Source of the DNA: Levilactobacillus huananensis
GTDB lineage: Bacteria > Bacillota > Bacilli > Lactobacillales > Lactobacillaceae
DNA length: 64,000 nucleotides
Reading direction: 5' to 3'
Assembly (NCBI RefSeq): GCF_003946145.1
Contig: NZ_RHOC01000005.1
Location: forward strand, 62,001-126,000
The notes beneath the pieces were generated by a model. It made no database searches and had not been told where the DNA came from. It saw only the letters and a list, made by a program, of their open reading frames with translations. Shown here in pieces: positions 9,071-18,281 of this stretch. The position numbers and the translations under genes were made by a program. How positions within the stretch are numbered: position 1 is the first letter of the stretch; each line of letters begins with the position of its first letter.

Positions 9071-9108
9071 AAGCGCCTCCTTCACCAATTGGTGGAGGAG
9101 GCGCTTTT
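9071..9108. terminator. Intrinsic terminator
   Basis: AAGCGCCTCC near-perfectly inverted as GGAGGCGCTT with a CACCAATTGGTG core and TTTT on the + side. It probably serves the dehydrogenase and perhaps also the converging LCP gene. Confidence 0.85.
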
Positions 9109-9153
9109 CAGATCGTTCTTTATTCTGGGGGAGTGCCCACAGGCAGCCCTTTG

Positions 9154-10221
9154 TTAGTAACCGTTACCTGAACCGTCAGCATTATTGTCGGTAGTCCCAT
9201 CAGAAGAATTGGCCGTTGACGTCGTACCGGTTGTCCCCGTCGCTGAATCGATTTGGGCTATGGTCCCAGTCGACTTGTGACTCAGCCCTAAGCCGGTCCG
9301 AATATAGTCCGTCACACGTTGAAGTTCAGTCTTCGTCATCACTTCCATACTCTGACCGTCTAAATTTTCTCCAGTTCCCTGCAGGTGGGTCGTCTGAATG
9401 TGCTTCGTAGCCGACAAATAGTCCTTAGCTAGCACCGTCAAATCGTTGAAGGTCAAATCAGTCTGGGTTTGCTTAGTCAATGAGCTGACAAAGTCCTGAT
9501 TCAATAGGGTTGAAACGGAGCCGGACTTACGGAGTAAGGCCATGATAACTTTCCGTTGTCGCGTCTGACGGCCGTAATCGCCTTGCGGATCATCGTCACG
9601 CATCCGTGAGTAAGCCAGGGCTTTCTTCCCATTCATGTGGGTCTCTACACCCTTTTCAAAGGTGTAACCACCGTAACTGAAACTCAACGTTGGCGTCAGT
9701 GTCACCCCGCCAACCTCATCGATAATCTTCTTCATGCCACCCATGTTAATAATGGCGTAGAAATCAATTGGCACATTCAACATTTTTTGCACTGACGTAA
9801 TAGCCGTCTTCGACTTTCCATAGGCGTAAGCGGCATTAATCTTGGAAAGACCATAGCTTTCATACCCAGGAATAGTCAAGGCCGTATCACGCGGAATACT
9901 GGTAATCGTGGTCTTATCAGTCTTGGGATTGATCGTAACAACCATCATACTGTCGGTTCGTCCAGCAAAGGTTCGGCCCAGAGCGCCGGTATCGGTCCCC
10001 ATCAGCAGAATCGAGATAGGTTTCTTGTTCTTCAGTTGGTCATCAACGTTACGAAGCTTGGTCACACCGGAGGGCTTGTAGGCACTCTTGACGGTGTTCT
10101 TTAGATTCTGGTAACGATGCATGCCATATGCGGTCCCCCCAACTAGCAGGGCTAGAATCAACGTTAAAATAATATTTCGGATTGGATGATGCTTTTTAAT
10201 CGGTCGTTGTCGTTTCTCCAT
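9154..10221 (-). CDS. LytR-CpsA-Psr (LCP) family cell-wall polymer ligase
   Basis: Membrane-anchored enzyme (355 aa) of the family that transfers undecaprenyl-linked glycopolymers such as teichoic acid onto peptidoglycan. A basic N-terminus and one transmembrane helix (about residues 16-34) precede the extracellular LCP domain. Conserved elements seen: ILLMGTD, GRTDSMMVVTINP, SIPRDT and, later, SRMRDDDPQGDYGRQTRQR, whose acidic and arginine residues bind the pyrophosphate. The C-terminal 45 residues are a low-complexity Thr/Ser/Gly tail. The ribosome site AAAGGTGG is 13 bases before the ATG, a long gap, but no better in-frame start exists. Transcribed alone. Confidence 0.9.
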   Translation of the reverse strand: MEKRQRPIKKHHPIRNIILTLILALLVGGTAYGMHRYQNLKNTVKSAYKPSGVTKLRNVDDQLKNKKPISILLMGTDTGALGRTFAGRTDSMMVVTINPKTDKTTITSIPRDTALTIPGYESYGLSKINAAYAYGKSKTAITSVQKMLNVPIDFYAIINMGGMKKIIDEVGGVTLTPTLSFSYGGYTFEKGVETHMNGKKALAYSRMRDDDPQGDYGRQTRQRKVIMALLRKSGSVSTLLNQDFVSSLTKQTQTDLTFNDLTVLAKDYLSATKHIQTTHLQGTGENLDGQSMEVMTKTELQRVTDYIRTGLGLSHKSTGTIAQIDSATGTTGTTSTANSSDGTTDNNADGSGNGY

Positions 10222-10350
10222 GGTATTGATTAAACCACCTTTCGTCCACCTGCTTAGTTGTCAGATGGGGTTAATTTATTCTCATATTAATCGACGTGAC
10301 TATTATAATGGGCTTTTCTTAATACAACCTAAGGACACCCCAATCTTTAC

Positions 10351-10390
10351 CAAAAAGCAAGGGGTTACCGGCCAAGCCGTAACACCCTTG
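10351..10390 (-). terminator. Intrinsic terminator of the APC permease
   Basis: GCAAGGG/CCCTTGC closing an imperfect GTTAC-CGG inner stem, followed on the minus strand by TTTTT. Confidence 0.75.
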
Positions 10391-10407
10391 CTGTCTAATC
10401 ATAACGA

Positions 10408-11832
10408 TTAAGCTTGTGATTCCTGTTCGGCGATCGCCCGAACACGGCTGTGACGATAGCCATAAAACGCGTAGACGACCATCCCGATGGCTACCCAGAT
10501 ACCAAATGCCTGCCACGTAAATGGCTGTAACTGCGTCATCAGGTACACACAGGCCAGAAATGACACAATGGGCAAGATAGGATAACCAGGGACCTTAAAC
10601 GACGTGTCAAGTCCCTTAAATCGTTCGTCGTGTCTAAGGAAGACAATTCCCAAGGAAACCATGGCAAATGCGGATAACGTTCCGATATTTACCAGTTCAG
10701 CAATCTTATCAATAGGAATGAAGGCCGCAAAGACACTCGCGATGACCCCGAAAATCCAGGTATTGGCTACGGGAACATGCGTCTTGGGGTTGAGCTTCCG
10801 CAGTGATTGCGGCAGCAGACCGTCTCGACTAATCGCAAAAAGTAGCCGCGTTCCGCCATAAGACATCACGATAAGCACCGTGGTCATCCCCACAATTGCG
10901 CCCAATGAGATGACGCCAGCTGCCCAGTTCTGATGAATCAGACTGAGGGCTAGAGCCACTGGATCGGCTACGCCTAATTTACTATAGTGGACAACCCCAA
11001 CCAAGACGGCCGAAAGACCGATATAAAGCACAGCAGCCACTAATAATGACGAGATAATACCTATTGGCATATTTCGTTTGGGATTTTTCACTTCTTCACT
11101 AGCCGTAGAAACAGCATCGAACCCGATGTAGGCATAGAATGCCACCGCGGCACCCTTGAAAACACCGTGAACGCCGAATGGTAAGAATGGCCGGTAATTC
11201 GCTGGTTTGACGTAGAAGACTGCAATCCCAATAAAAAGCAGGATCACAAGAATTTTAACAATAACCATGATGTTATTGATACGTGCAGATTCCCGAATCC
11301 CTTTTGAAAGGAGCCAAGCAACGAGTAACGTAATCGCCAGTGCCACAATGTCGACACCTCCACCCTTGACGCCGGCAGTTCCAGCGGCCGCTTGTAAGTA
11401 CGGCGGTAGGTTCAGGCCAAAACCCGCTAAGAGATTCTGAAAATACGACGACCAACTCACCGCAACTGAGGAGACCGCGAAGAGGTATTCGGAAATCAAT
11501 GCCCACCCAAGGATCCAGGCAAGAAATTCGCCAAAGACCGCGTAAACGTAGGTATAAGCACTTCCGGCCAGGGGGATCGTCGAAGAAAATTCGGAGTAAC
11601 ATAGAGCGGCCATGGCACAGACCACCACGGCGATTAGGTAGGAAAGCATGACCCCTGGGCCTGTATAGTTGGCGGCAATCAGTCCCGGTGTGATGAAGAT
11701 CCCGGAACCGACAATGGCACCAATTCCCATTGTTGTCAGACTAAACGCCGTGAGCGTCTTCTCTAATCCTGTTTTCTTGTACAAGTCGGTCTGGACCTGT
11801 TTCTTGATAAATAAGTGCATAGGCTTAGCCAT
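10408..11832 (-). CDS. APC-superfamily amino acid permease (cationic amino acid transporter type)
   Basis: Multi-pass membrane transporter (474 aa) for amino acid uptake. The consensus MGIGAIVGSGIFITPG in helix 1, with its unwound GSG segment, and AFYAYIGFDAVSTASEE in helix 6 resemble the CAT/YfnA branch. The frame reads 65 codons further upstream, but ATG 11832 has a perfect AAAGGAGG seven bases before it, and the upstream extension is not hydrophobic or conserved and overlaps the promoter. Substrate cannot be assigned. It has its own promoter and terminator. Confidence 0.88.
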   Translation of the reverse strand: MAKPMHLFIKKQVQTDLYKKTGLEKTLTAFSLTTMGIGAIVGSGIFITPGLIAANYTGPGVMLSYLIAVVVCAMAALCYSEFSSTIPLAGSAYTYVYAVFGEFLAWILGWALISEYLFAVSSVAVSWSSYFQNLLAGFGLNLPPYLQAAAGTAGVKGGGVDIVALAITLLVAWLLSKGIRESARINNIMVIVKILVILLFIGIAVFYVKPANYRPFLPFGVHGVFKGAAVAFYAYIGFDAVSTASEEVKNPKRNMPIGIISSLLVAAVLYIGLSAVLVGVVHYSKLGVADPVALALSLIHQNWAAGVISLGAIVGMTTVLIVMSYGGTRLLFAISRDGLLPQSLRKLNPKTHVPVANTWIFGVIASVFAAFIPIDKIAELVNIGTLSAFAMVSLGIVFLRHDERFKGLDTSFKVPGYPILPIVSFLACVYLMTQLQPFTWQAFGIWVAIGMVVYAFYGYRHSRVRAIAEQESQA

Positions 11833-11887
11833 GGCGCAGCCTCCTTTTATGAGTAAATGATGAGATTTTGATGAAGCCAATTGTAAC

Positions 11888-11916
11888 AGTGTAATTTTTT
11901 TGAGACCGAATGTCAA
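11888..11916 (-). promoter_or_regulatory. Promoter of the APC permease
   Basis: Minus-strand TTGACA (11916-11911), a 17-base spacer and TACACT (11893-11888). Confidence 0.75.
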
Positions 11917-11944
11917 TAGAAAATTACTTAGGCCGCCGATTGGC

Positions 11945-11985
11945 CTCACAGTAAAGGGACCCAACATCGTTAGGTCCCTCAAGTG
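11945..11985 (-). terminator. Probable terminator of ktrBA
   Basis: AGGGACC/GGTCCCT stem with outer CTCAC/GTGAG pairing after the ktrA stop. The T-run is short, so efficiency is uncertain. Confidence 0.6.
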
Positions 11986-11992
11986 AGCTTTC

Positions 11993-12655
11993 TTATTTTT
12001 TAAGCGTAGCGTCGAGTTCTTCGACACTGTCGATTGGTCCGACTACTGTTAGCACATCATGTAGCCGGACGACATCGGTTGGCTGCGGAGAAATGTTGAT
12101 GTCCTGACCATGTTGGATCGCAATAACAGTCAGGTCAAAGCGTTGTCGTAGATTCAACTTGATCAGGTCCTGATCGACGAAAGTCGGGTCCGTAATCACA
12201 ATCTCTGCCAGCGTGTACTTGTCACTCAGATCAATGAAATTCAAGATGTGATTCGACAGAAGCTTGCGGACAATGCCATGACCCATATCACGTTCGGGAA
12301 AGACCACCTGGTCAGCCCCAACACGTTTCAAAACACGGCCATGGTCGTTGGTTTCTGCCTTGGCAATGACCTTCTTAGCTCCAAGTTCCTTGGTCAACAT
12401 AGTTGTCAGGATGCTGGCTTCCATGTTATTCCCAATCCCCACGATTACATAGTCAAAGGTATCGATGTTAAGACCGCGCAAAACGTCCTCATCGCGGGTA
12501 TCCGCAATCAACGTCTGGGTGGCAATGTCCATCACCTCGTTGACGGGTTCCTCACGAACGTCAACAGCCAAGACGTCTTGATCCGTCTCTGCCAACGTCT
12601 CAACCACGCTCTGACCAAAACGTCCGAGACCCAGCACTGCAAAACTCTTCTTCAT
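11993..12655 (-). CDS. ktrA: KtrA/TrkA-type regulatory subunit of a potassium channel
   Basis: Cytosolic RCK protein (220 aa) that gates potassium uptake. The N-terminal Rossmann domain begins VLGLGRFGQS (nucleotide-binding glycines 9, 11 and 14) and the acidic end of strand 2 is AVDVREE. A C-terminal RCK_C domain spans about residues 135-215. It starts 12 bases after the ktrB stop, with an AAGGAG ribosome site, so both are in one transcript. The order B then A, and the short single RCK module, fit Ktr rather than the duplicated TrkA of enterobacteria. Confidence 0.9.
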   Translation of the reverse strand: MKKSFAVLGLGRFGQSVVETLAETDQDVLAVDVREEPVNEVMDIATQTLIADTRDEDVLRGLNIDTFDYVIVGIGNNMEASILTTMLTKELGAKKVIAKAETNDHGRVLKRVGADQVVFPERDMGHGIVRKLLSNHILNFIDLSDKYTLAEIVITDPTFVDQDLIKLNLRQRFDLTVIAIQHGQDINISPQPTDVVRLHDVLTVVGPIDSVEELDATLKK

Positions 12656-12667
12656 CGTTTCGACTCC

Positions 12668-14032
12668 TTAACCAATTAAAATATTTTCTTCCGGATAGCG
12701 AATCAGGTTCTGTTTAATCTGCCGCTTTGACAACGAGTACAAGGTGGTAAAGATCCCGACTCGACCGATGAACATCAGTAACATAATCACAACTTTACCA
12801 ATGACCGTGAGATGCGGTGTCAAACCGAGGCTGAGGCCCACGGTCCCAAAGGCTGACAAGACTTCAAAGACGATATACTCCAGCCCATAGCGAGACGGAA
12901 TCGTCTCTGTCTGGGTCAGAATAAGGGTTGCCAGCGAGATGACGACACTCGCCATAAAAATCAGGAGTAGGGCACGACTCACGTTAGATTGACTGAAACG
13001 TCGGTGGGCAAATTCCGCGTCTTTTTTTCCACGAAGCTGCGCGATACTTTGAATCATCAGAACCCCGAAGGTCGTCGTTTTAATCCCCCCGGCAGTCGAC
13101 CCGGGTGTCCCCCCAATGAACATTAAAATCATAATCAGGAAGATACTCCCCGCGTGCAGACTGTCGGTAGCCAATGAAATTAACCCCGCCGTTCGCGGCG
13201 TCACACTGAGGAACAGTGTGTTGACGGTCCGATTAAGCCAAGATGTCCCCGTTGGTAACCAATGAAGATTGCGCTCCGTAACCAGCAAGACGAGAAAACC
13301 AACGATAAAGAGTGAGATCGTCGTCGTCAAGGTTAGCTTAGAGTTCAAGGTCAAACGATGGCGTTCATGATAGAGTAAGAGGTCCCGCCAGACCAAGAAT
13401 CCCAATCCCCCAGCGATAATCAGAATCGTCGTCACCAGAAGTAAATAGGAGTCATTGCGAAAACTCATCAGACTGTTTCCAAAAACATCGAAGCCAGCGT
13501 TACAAAAGGACATCACTGAGTGGTACCCAGAGACATACAACCCGCGGCCCCAACCAAACCGAGGGACCAGATCAAAGGCAAACAACGTCATCCCCAATAA
13601 CTGGAACAACGCGGACAATCCGATCACGTAGCGCATCACACTCTTCGTGTCGTGCAAGTTTTCCAAGTTCAAGGATTCCTTGACCATGATTTGCGTCGAC
13701 AGATTCAGGTTACGGCGCATCACGTTAAAGAGCAGTACGGCGAATGTCATGTAGCCCAATGCCCCGATTTCCGCAATGACCATGATGACCACCTGACCAA
13801 ACACCGTCCAGTTGGCTGCCGTATTCACCACGGTTAACCCCGTAATACAAGTCGCTGAGGTCGCCGTAAAGAGAACATCGATAAAGGCTGTTCCCTGCCC
13901 ACTGCGAGTCGCAATCGGTAAGCTAAGGAGCCCCGTTCCGATTAAAATAATCAGCAGGAACCCCGCTACCATTTTCTTTGACAAAGTATCAAAGAAAATC
14001 GAATAAAGTTTTGAATGTTGTATTTTGTCCAT
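12668..14032 (-). CDS. ktrB: TrkH/KtrB-family potassium translocating subunit
   Basis: Membrane pore subunit (454 aa) of the Ktr system with four repeated helix-P-loop-helix units. The first filter region reads TSATCITGLTV (about residues 58-68), a later one has SFCNAGFDVFG and another FIGGTPGSTAGGIKTTT, each with the filter glycine. It works with KtrA, encoded just downstream. Whether the ion specificity is K alone or Na-coupled K cannot be read here. Confidence 0.9.
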   Translation of the reverse strand: MDKIQHSKLYSIFFDTLSKKMVAGFLLIILIGTGLLSLPIATRSGQGTAFIDVLFTATSATCITGLTVVNTAANWTVFGQVVIMVIAEIGALGYMTFAVLLFNVMRRNLNLSTQIMVKESLNLENLHDTKSVMRYVIGLSALFQLLGMTLFAFDLVPRFGWGRGLYVSGYHSVMSFCNAGFDVFGNSLMSFRNDSYLLLVTTILIIAGGLGFLVWRDLLLYHERHRLTLNSKLTLTTTISLFIVGFLVLLVTERNLHWLPTGTSWLNRTVNTLFLSVTPRTAGLISLATDSLHAGSIFLIMILMFIGGTPGSTAGGIKTTTFGVLMIQSIAQLRGKKDAEFAHRRFSQSNVSRALLLIFMASVVISLATLILTQTETIPSRYGLEYIVFEVLSAFGTVGLSLGLTPHLTVIGKVVIMLLMFIGRVGIFTTLYSLSKRQIKQNLIRYPEENILIG

Positions 14033-14134
14033 AACCGTCCTTATCCCGTCTAACTATACTTATCCTTAAGTCTAAAACATCCCCAGAGTGAACACAACAC
14101 CCTTTCCGGAGAATTCTAGGGTTAACGGTCATCT

Positions 14135-14175
14135 AAAAAAGCACGCTTAATTCCATGACAGAATTAGGCGTGCTT
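14135..14175 (-). terminator. Intrinsic terminator of the CAP-domain gene
   Basis: AAGCACGC-TAATTC pairs with GAATTA-GCGTGCTT (one extra base), followed on the minus strand by TTTTTT. Confidence 0.85.
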
Positions 14176-14216
14176 CCGATGTCACAAGTCACTTCGCGCA
14201 ACATCTATGGTTGAAC

Positions 14217-15005
14217 TTAATCTTTATGGGACAGGATAGCAAACTCATAGAGTTCTTGGCCGTGCTGCATTCCACCGAAACCAATCTTCGTTTGCTTAGG
14301 GTTCATCAGATGAGGAATCGCACCAATATCACGCCATCTGTCTGTGACACGCATCCAAGAATAGATCGTCCCTTGTCCCCACTGTAACCCATTTTCGTAC
14401 CCGATAATTGGGATCGACTTGGGTGCAATGTAGGCATCTTGAATCCAACCAGCATGTGGCGTTCCCTCAACATTGCCCTTAAAGGCTTTGCCTTCCTTGC
14501 GCATCCGATCTGCATTCTTCTGGGCAATCTTGTCCAACTTAGCATCCTCCTTCAGAGGAGCTAAGCCCTTTTCTACACGAAATTCATTAAGCTTCTTCAC
14601 AGCGTTTTTTCGATAAGCAGCGACACTATACTTGCCATGCCCCCACTGGTTATAAACATAGGTTGAGGAGACATAGCCCTTTGTCTTACCGTCTTTAGAT
14701 TTTAAGTAGTTATATGTAACTTTCTTGCCATTGGCCTGACGAATCTTCACCTTTTTCGTGGCATAAAACTTAGTATAGAGATACTTCGTCATGTGGTGAT
14801 TCTTATGTGTCAGTTTTGTATTCGAATACATCCAACTGCCTGTGACGTGCACTTTTTTCTTAGACTTATAAGTGGTTGACTTCAAAACTTTTGCCGCTTT
14901 AGACTTGGCAAAAGCCATGTTTGTGCTAGTCGTTACGGTGGTGAGCCCCACGGTCGTTACACTAAGAACCGTGAGCGCCGAAATCATCATCTTTTTTGCT
15001 TTCAT
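14217..15005 (-). CDS. Secreted CAP (SCP/PR-1)-domain protein
   Basis: Exported protein (262 aa). The signal peptide is residues 1-33, ending NMAFA-K. A lysine- and tyrosine-rich region (35-125) resembles the SH3-like or SLAP-like wall-binding segments of lactobacillar exoproteins. The C-terminal half is a CAP domain: NEFRVEKGLAPLKEDAKLDK, then a His in the position of the canonical CAP cavity (PHAGW). The family's biochemical role in bacteria is unsettled. The ribosome site GGAGGG lies eight bases before the ATG. Transcribed alone, with no partner gene. Confidence 0.82.
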   Translation of the reverse strand: MKAKKMMISALTVLSVTTVGLTTVTTSTNMAFAKSKAAKVLKSTTYKSKKKVHVTGSWMYSNTKLTHKNHHMTKYLYTKFYATKKVKIRQANGKKVTYNYLKSKDGKTKGYVSSTYVYNQWGHGKYSVAAYRKNAVKKLNEFRVEKGLAPLKEDAKLDKIAQKNADRMRKEGKAFKGNVEGTPHAGWIQDAYIAPKSIPIIGYENGLQWGQGTIYSWMRVTDRWRDIGAIPHLMNPKQTKIGFGGMQHGQELYEFAILSHKD

Positions 15006-15429
15006 CCTTGATACCCTCCATGTATGTTAAATAACTTAAATTTGTGCTGCCAACATCCGAACAAAAGAGTTAATTATCACTTGGCTTTCTGTGACCGTGA
15101 ATTGGGTTCCACCAGACTTTTGGAACTCACTCACGAATTAGATTGGATCGCTTCCTTGGCTCCTCACCGTACGCTAATGCTAATTAGTCCGATTATCACC
15201 AAAGAACTTCACCCATTAATAGCGTACACCCCTTTAAATATAAAAAGCAACAAACAAAACAAATCGATTTATTAATATATCAAAATATTTATCTGATAAA
15301 TATATCTTCTAGGAGGGTGCGAGGTACGTTCAATATTAGTGATAAATCACAAAAGACCCCTATTACACATACCTAATGCACTTAACTTCGTCATAAAGTT
15401 TTACGACCCTAACCGACGGAGAAAAACTC
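15006..15429. other. Gene-poor stretch upstream of the CAP gene
   Basis: No convincing coding sequence; open frames here have no ribosome site or recognisable product. It contains the inverted repeat GTACGCTA (15169-15176) / TAGCGTAC (15220-15227) around 43 bases, a short GTTCCA/TGGAAC hairpin at 15106-15126 and an AT-rich run at about 15228-15305. It could be a long 5' leader or debris of a lost element. Confidence 0.4.
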
Positions 15430-15590
15430 ATGATAAGACAATTATTGGGCGAGAAATTAAAAGCCCTTCGCAAGCATCGACGTTTAACGCAATCGAACCA
15501 TTGCCCCAAATTTGTGGAGCCTTGAATACATTCGCCCATTATTTACTTGGCAGAACCGATGACTTCCCCTTTATTAGTCTAGTTTTTTAG
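15430..15590 (+). pseudogene. Remnant of an XRE-family helix-turn-helix regulator
   Basis: ATG 15430 has a GGAG site eight bases upstream and opens a frame whose peptide, GEKLKALRKHRRLTQ, is the typical first helix of an XRE repressor. Right after LTQ the frame is lost and hits TGA at 15523. In another frame the downstream bases encode PQICGALNTFAHYLLGRTDD, the typical end of the same domain. The recognition helices in between are missing, which suggests an out-of-frame internal deletion of roughly 100 bases. No other regulator or phage gene is adjacent. Confidence 0.72.
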
Positions 15591-15629
15591 GACTGGTTTC
15601 CCTCAATAACTTTCAATTCCTTGTTGTAC

Positions 15630-15662
15630 AAAAAAAGCCCCCACCATAACAGTGAGAGCTTT
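15630..15662 (-). terminator. Intrinsic terminator of rplM-rpsI
   Basis: Minus-strand AAGCTCTCAC pairs (with G-T wobbles) with GTGGGGGCTT, followed by TTTTTTT. Confidence 0.8.
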
Positions 15663-15687
15663 CCCCAAAAGGGATAATATCGAAATA

Positions 15688-16080
15688 TTAACGCTTTGAG
15701 AATTGGGAAGCTTTCCGGGCCTTCTTGAGACCTGGCTTCTTCCGTTCCTTCATCCGTGGGTCACGAGTCAAAAGACCCGCACGCTTCAACGGACCACGGA
15801 AGTCTGGGTCAACTTCGAGCAATGCCCGAGCGATCCCATGACGAGTTGCGCCGGCTTGACCGGAGAAACCGCCACCGTGAACAGTAACTAATGCATCGTA
15901 GTTACCGAGCGTTTCCGTAACGTTGAATGGTTGCAAAACAACTTCACGAATGCTAGCAAATGGGATGTAATCCTCAATTGCCTTCTTGTTCATAACAATC
16001 TTACCTGAGCCTGGTACTAAACGCACCCGAGCAGAGGAGTTTTTACGACGGCCAGTGCCGCGATATTGAACTTGTGCCAT
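15688..16080 (-). CDS. rpsI: 30S ribosomal protein S9
   Basis: S9 (130 aa) binds the 3' major domain of 16S rRNA, and its C-terminal tail reaches the P-site tRNA. The start [20 protein letters not shown] and the basic tail ending QFSKR are diagnostic; the final Arg contacts tRNA. It lies 13 bases after rplM in the conserved rplM-rpsI pair and ends at the terminator at 15630. Confidence 0.97.
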   Translation of the reverse strand: MAQVQYRGTGRRKNSSARVRLVPGSGKIVMNKKAIEDYIPFASIREVVLQPFNVTETLGNYDALVTVHGGGFSGQAGATRHGIARALLEVDPDFRGPLKRAGLLTRDPRMKERKKPGLKKARKASQFSKR

Positions 16081-16093
16081 TTTGGTTTCCTCC

Positions 16094-16537
16094 TTAGATT
16101 AGGTTAGTGATGTCTAATACTTCCGGCTTTTGGGCTTCATGCTTGTGGTCTTCACCAGCATACACATGAAGCTTCAATGCCATCTGATGACCTAAGGAGT
16201 TCTTAGGAAGCATACCTTGGACAGAAGTTTCGATCAATTTTTCTGGGTTTTGAGCCCGGAAGTTACCAGCAGTACGGGACTTTAAACCACCTGGGAAACC
16301 AGTGTGGTGATAGTAAATCTTGCCCGATGCCTTACGGCCAGTCAAAGCAATCTTGCTTGCGTTGATAACAATTACGTTGTCACCAGTGTCCACGTTAGGG
16401 GTGAACGTTGGCTTGTTCTTACCACGTAATACAGAAGCAACGACTGAAGCAAGACGTCCTAAACTAACGTCGGTTGCATCAACGATGTACCATTTGCGGT
16501 TAATATCGTTGGGTTTTGCCATATAAGTTGTACGCAC
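16094..16537 (-). CDS. rplM: 50S ribosomal protein L13
   Basis: L13 (147 aa) is an early-assembly 23S rRNA-binding protein. It begins [10 protein letters not shown], as in Bacillus L13. The frame is open to 16639, but the start is GTG 16537: GGAGG is eight bases upstream, and the resulting length equals the usual 147 residues. The upstream sequence is an RNA leader, not protein. First gene of the rplM-rpsI operon. Confidence 0.96.
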   Translation of the reverse strand: MRTTYMAKPNDINRKWYIVDATDVSLGRLASVVASVLRGKNKPTFTPNVDTGDNVIVINASKIALTGRKASGKIYYHHTGFPGGLKSRTAGNFRAQNPEKLIETSVQGMLPKNSLGHQMALKLHVYAGEDHKHEAQKPEVLDITNLI

Positions 16538-16616
16538 GTTATATTCCTCCATAAATCTGAGTTTGTCTGACACCAAGTAAACTTTCCGGGGCTTATCGTG
16601 GGGCAAACAATACCAA
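16538..16616 (-). promoter_or_regulatory. L13 (rplM) leader RNA candidate
   Basis: About 75 bases of untranslated leader between the promoter and the GTG. The outer arms GTTTG and CAAAC enclose CCCCGGAAAG and TTGGTG segments that can pair further. Position and sequence style match the Firmicute L13 ribosomal leader family, which L13 is thought to bind for autoregulation. The assignment is from memory of the family, not a covariance search. Confidence 0.65.
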
Positions 16617-16621
16617 TGACC

Positions 16622-16650
16622 ATAATACAAAGTTTTCACCCTAAAGTCAA
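16622..16650 (-). promoter_or_regulatory. Promoter of rplM-rpsI
   Basis: Minus-strand TTGACT (16650-16645), a 17-base spacer and TATTAT (16627-16622). Confidence 0.75.
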
Positions 16651-16674
16651 TGATTGTTTATGCCCTCAGCGAAA

Positions 16675-17472
16675 TTAGCGCTGCCTTTGCGGTAATTTTG
16701 TCGGATGTTCAGGGTCTTCTCCCTGATAATAAACATGTTTTAAGTAGAGGCCAGCTGCCGGAACAGTCCGCCGCGCTTGCTTGCGATCCTTGACCCGATA
16801 AAGACGAAGAATATCGTGAACGGGACGCGTCCCGGACCCAATTTCAACCAGCACCCCGACCATAATTCGAACCTGATTGTACATAAAGCCATTCCCGTAA
16901 AATTCGAAGACAAGCTCGTGGTTCGCTTCGTCAATATGACAGGTTGCCTCATAAATGGTCCGCACAAATGTCCGAGTCTGCGCCCCAGAGGCCACAAAAC
17001 TGGTAAAATCGTGTTCTCCAACGAGATCTGCCAAGGCTTGATTAATCTTATCTAAATCAACTGGGAACTTCCAGTGACCCGTATAGTTGCGTTTAAATGG
17101 ATTGCGGAATTCCCCCATATCCATGCGATACAAGTATCGTTTTCCAGACACGTCGTAACGAGCGTGAAAGTTTGCCGGAACAATCTCCACGCGCCGAATC
17201 TCCATATCCATCGGTAGCATGCTATTAAGGCCCTTGCGCATGCTCTCTTCCGGAATTGTGAAGGGAAAGTCGAAGTGCACGACCTGAGCTAAGGCATGTA
17301 CACCAGCGTCCGTTCTCCCAGACCCATACACGAGAATCTTAGGATTGGGATTTTTGGCCATCTTGTTAATAACTTGAGTCAAAACACTCTCGACGGTCCG
17401 TCGATCCGGTTGCCGTTGAAATCCCGCAAAATTGGTTCCATCATACATCAAAGTAATTTTATAACGTGGCAT
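16675..17472 (-). CDS. truA: tRNA pseudouridine(38-40) synthase
   Basis: TruA (265 aa) isomerises U38, U39 and U40 in tRNA anticodon arms. The catalytic aspartate is in YGSGRTDAGVHA (Asp55). The start is ATG 17472, with AGGAGG four to five bases upstream; the open frame further upstream belongs to ecfT sequence. It begins 8 bases after the ecfT stop, so it is cotranscribed with the ECF genes, the usual Firmicute order. Confidence 0.95.
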   Translation of the reverse strand: MPRYKITLMYDGTNFAGFQRQPDRRTVESVLTQVINKMAKNPNPKILVYGSGRTDAGVHALAQVVHFDFPFTIPEESMRKGLNSMLPMDMEIRRVEIVPANFHARYDVSGKRYLYRMDMGEFRNPFKRNYTGHWKFPVDLDKINQALADLVGEHDFTSFVASGAQTRTFVRTIYEATCHIDEANHELVFEFYGNGFMYNQVRIMVGVLVEIGSGTRPVHDILRLYRVKDRKQARRTVPAAGLYLKHVYYQGEDPEHPTKLPQRQR

Positions 17473-17480
17473 GTTTCCTC

Positions 17481-18281
17481 CTACCAACGACGTGTTGCTA
17501 ACATGGCTGCTAAGACCATGAGAAAGACAATCCAGGTCATCGTATCCCGCCGTTGCCAAGTTAAAATACGATATTGACTGCGATGCTCACTGTCGCGATA
17601 ACCGCGAGCCTCCATGGCTGTCGATAAATCCTCTGCCCGGTTAAAGGCACTCATAAACAAGGGTACCATTAAGGGAATGAAGGACTTGGCCTGCTTGATC
17701 AGGCCACCTTCTCCAAAATCTACGCCTCGTGCACGTTGTGCATTCATAATTTTAGTGGCTTCATCCATCAACGTGGGAACAAACCGTAGGGCAATCGCCA
17801 GCATCATCGCCAGCGTATCCACAGGAATGCGCACCCAGCGTAGTGGCTTCATCAGTGAAGACAACCCCGTGGCAATATCTAGGGGTTGCGTTGACAAAGT
17901 CAGCAAGGTTGACATCATGATAATTAACAAAAACCGAATGAAAATCACACCCGAATTCACCAGACCAGCCTGCGTAATATTGAGAATTGTCCAATGAAAA
18001 TAAACGTGCCCCCCCGCCGGACTAAAGAGCAACTGAACCACTACGGTAAAGGCAATCAGCCATAACATGGGTCGGAGTCCTTTAAGAAAGAAACCCAGAC
18101 TGATCTTAGACGACAAGATGGCCGCCAAGGTAAATCCAATCAGGATGGCATAGCTCAACCAAGAGTTGGCTAGGAACACCACGATCAGATAGCAGAAGCT
18201 CAATAAGAGCTTTGACCGGGGATCCAGACGATGAACAATAGAGTTCAGGGGTAAGTAGCGCCCAAAGATAAAATTACTCAT
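17481..18281 (-). CDS. ecfT: Energy-coupling factor transporter transmembrane protein EcfT
   Basis: Membrane scaffold (266 aa) of the group II ECF module that couples ATP hydrolysis to exchangeable vitamin-binding S components. The two coupling motifs with Ala-Arg-Gly are visible: [10 protein letters not shown] and [10 protein letters not shown]. Its start overlaps the end of ecfA2 by 8 bases. No S component is adjacent, as expected for a shared module. Confidence 0.95.
   Translation of the reverse strand: MSNFIFGRYLPLNSIVHRLDPRSKLLLSFCYLIVVFLANSWLSYAILIGFTLAAILSSKISLGFFLKGLRPMLWLIAFTVVVQLLFSPAGGHVYFHWTILNITQAGLVNSGVIFIRFLLIIMMSTLLTLSTQPLDIATGLSSLMKPLRWVRIPVDTLAMMLAIALRFVPTLMDEATKIMNAQRARGVDFGEGGLIKQAKSFIPLMVPLFMSAFNRAEDLSTAMEARGYRDSEHRSQYRILTWQRRDTMTWIVFLMVLAAMLATRRW

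Noticed and set aside
12248-12679. 143-codon plus-strand open frame opposite ktrA
   Set aside because: Antisense shadow of a clear RCK protein; composition not protein-like.
15024-15275. 83-codon plus-strand open frame upstream of the CAP gene
   Set aside because: No ribosome site, no recognisable sequence, and it crosses an AT-rich leader region.
16540-16639. Longer L13 protein starting at 16639
   Set aside because: This stretch is the promoter-proximal RNA leader; GTG 16537 gives the normal 147-residue protein.
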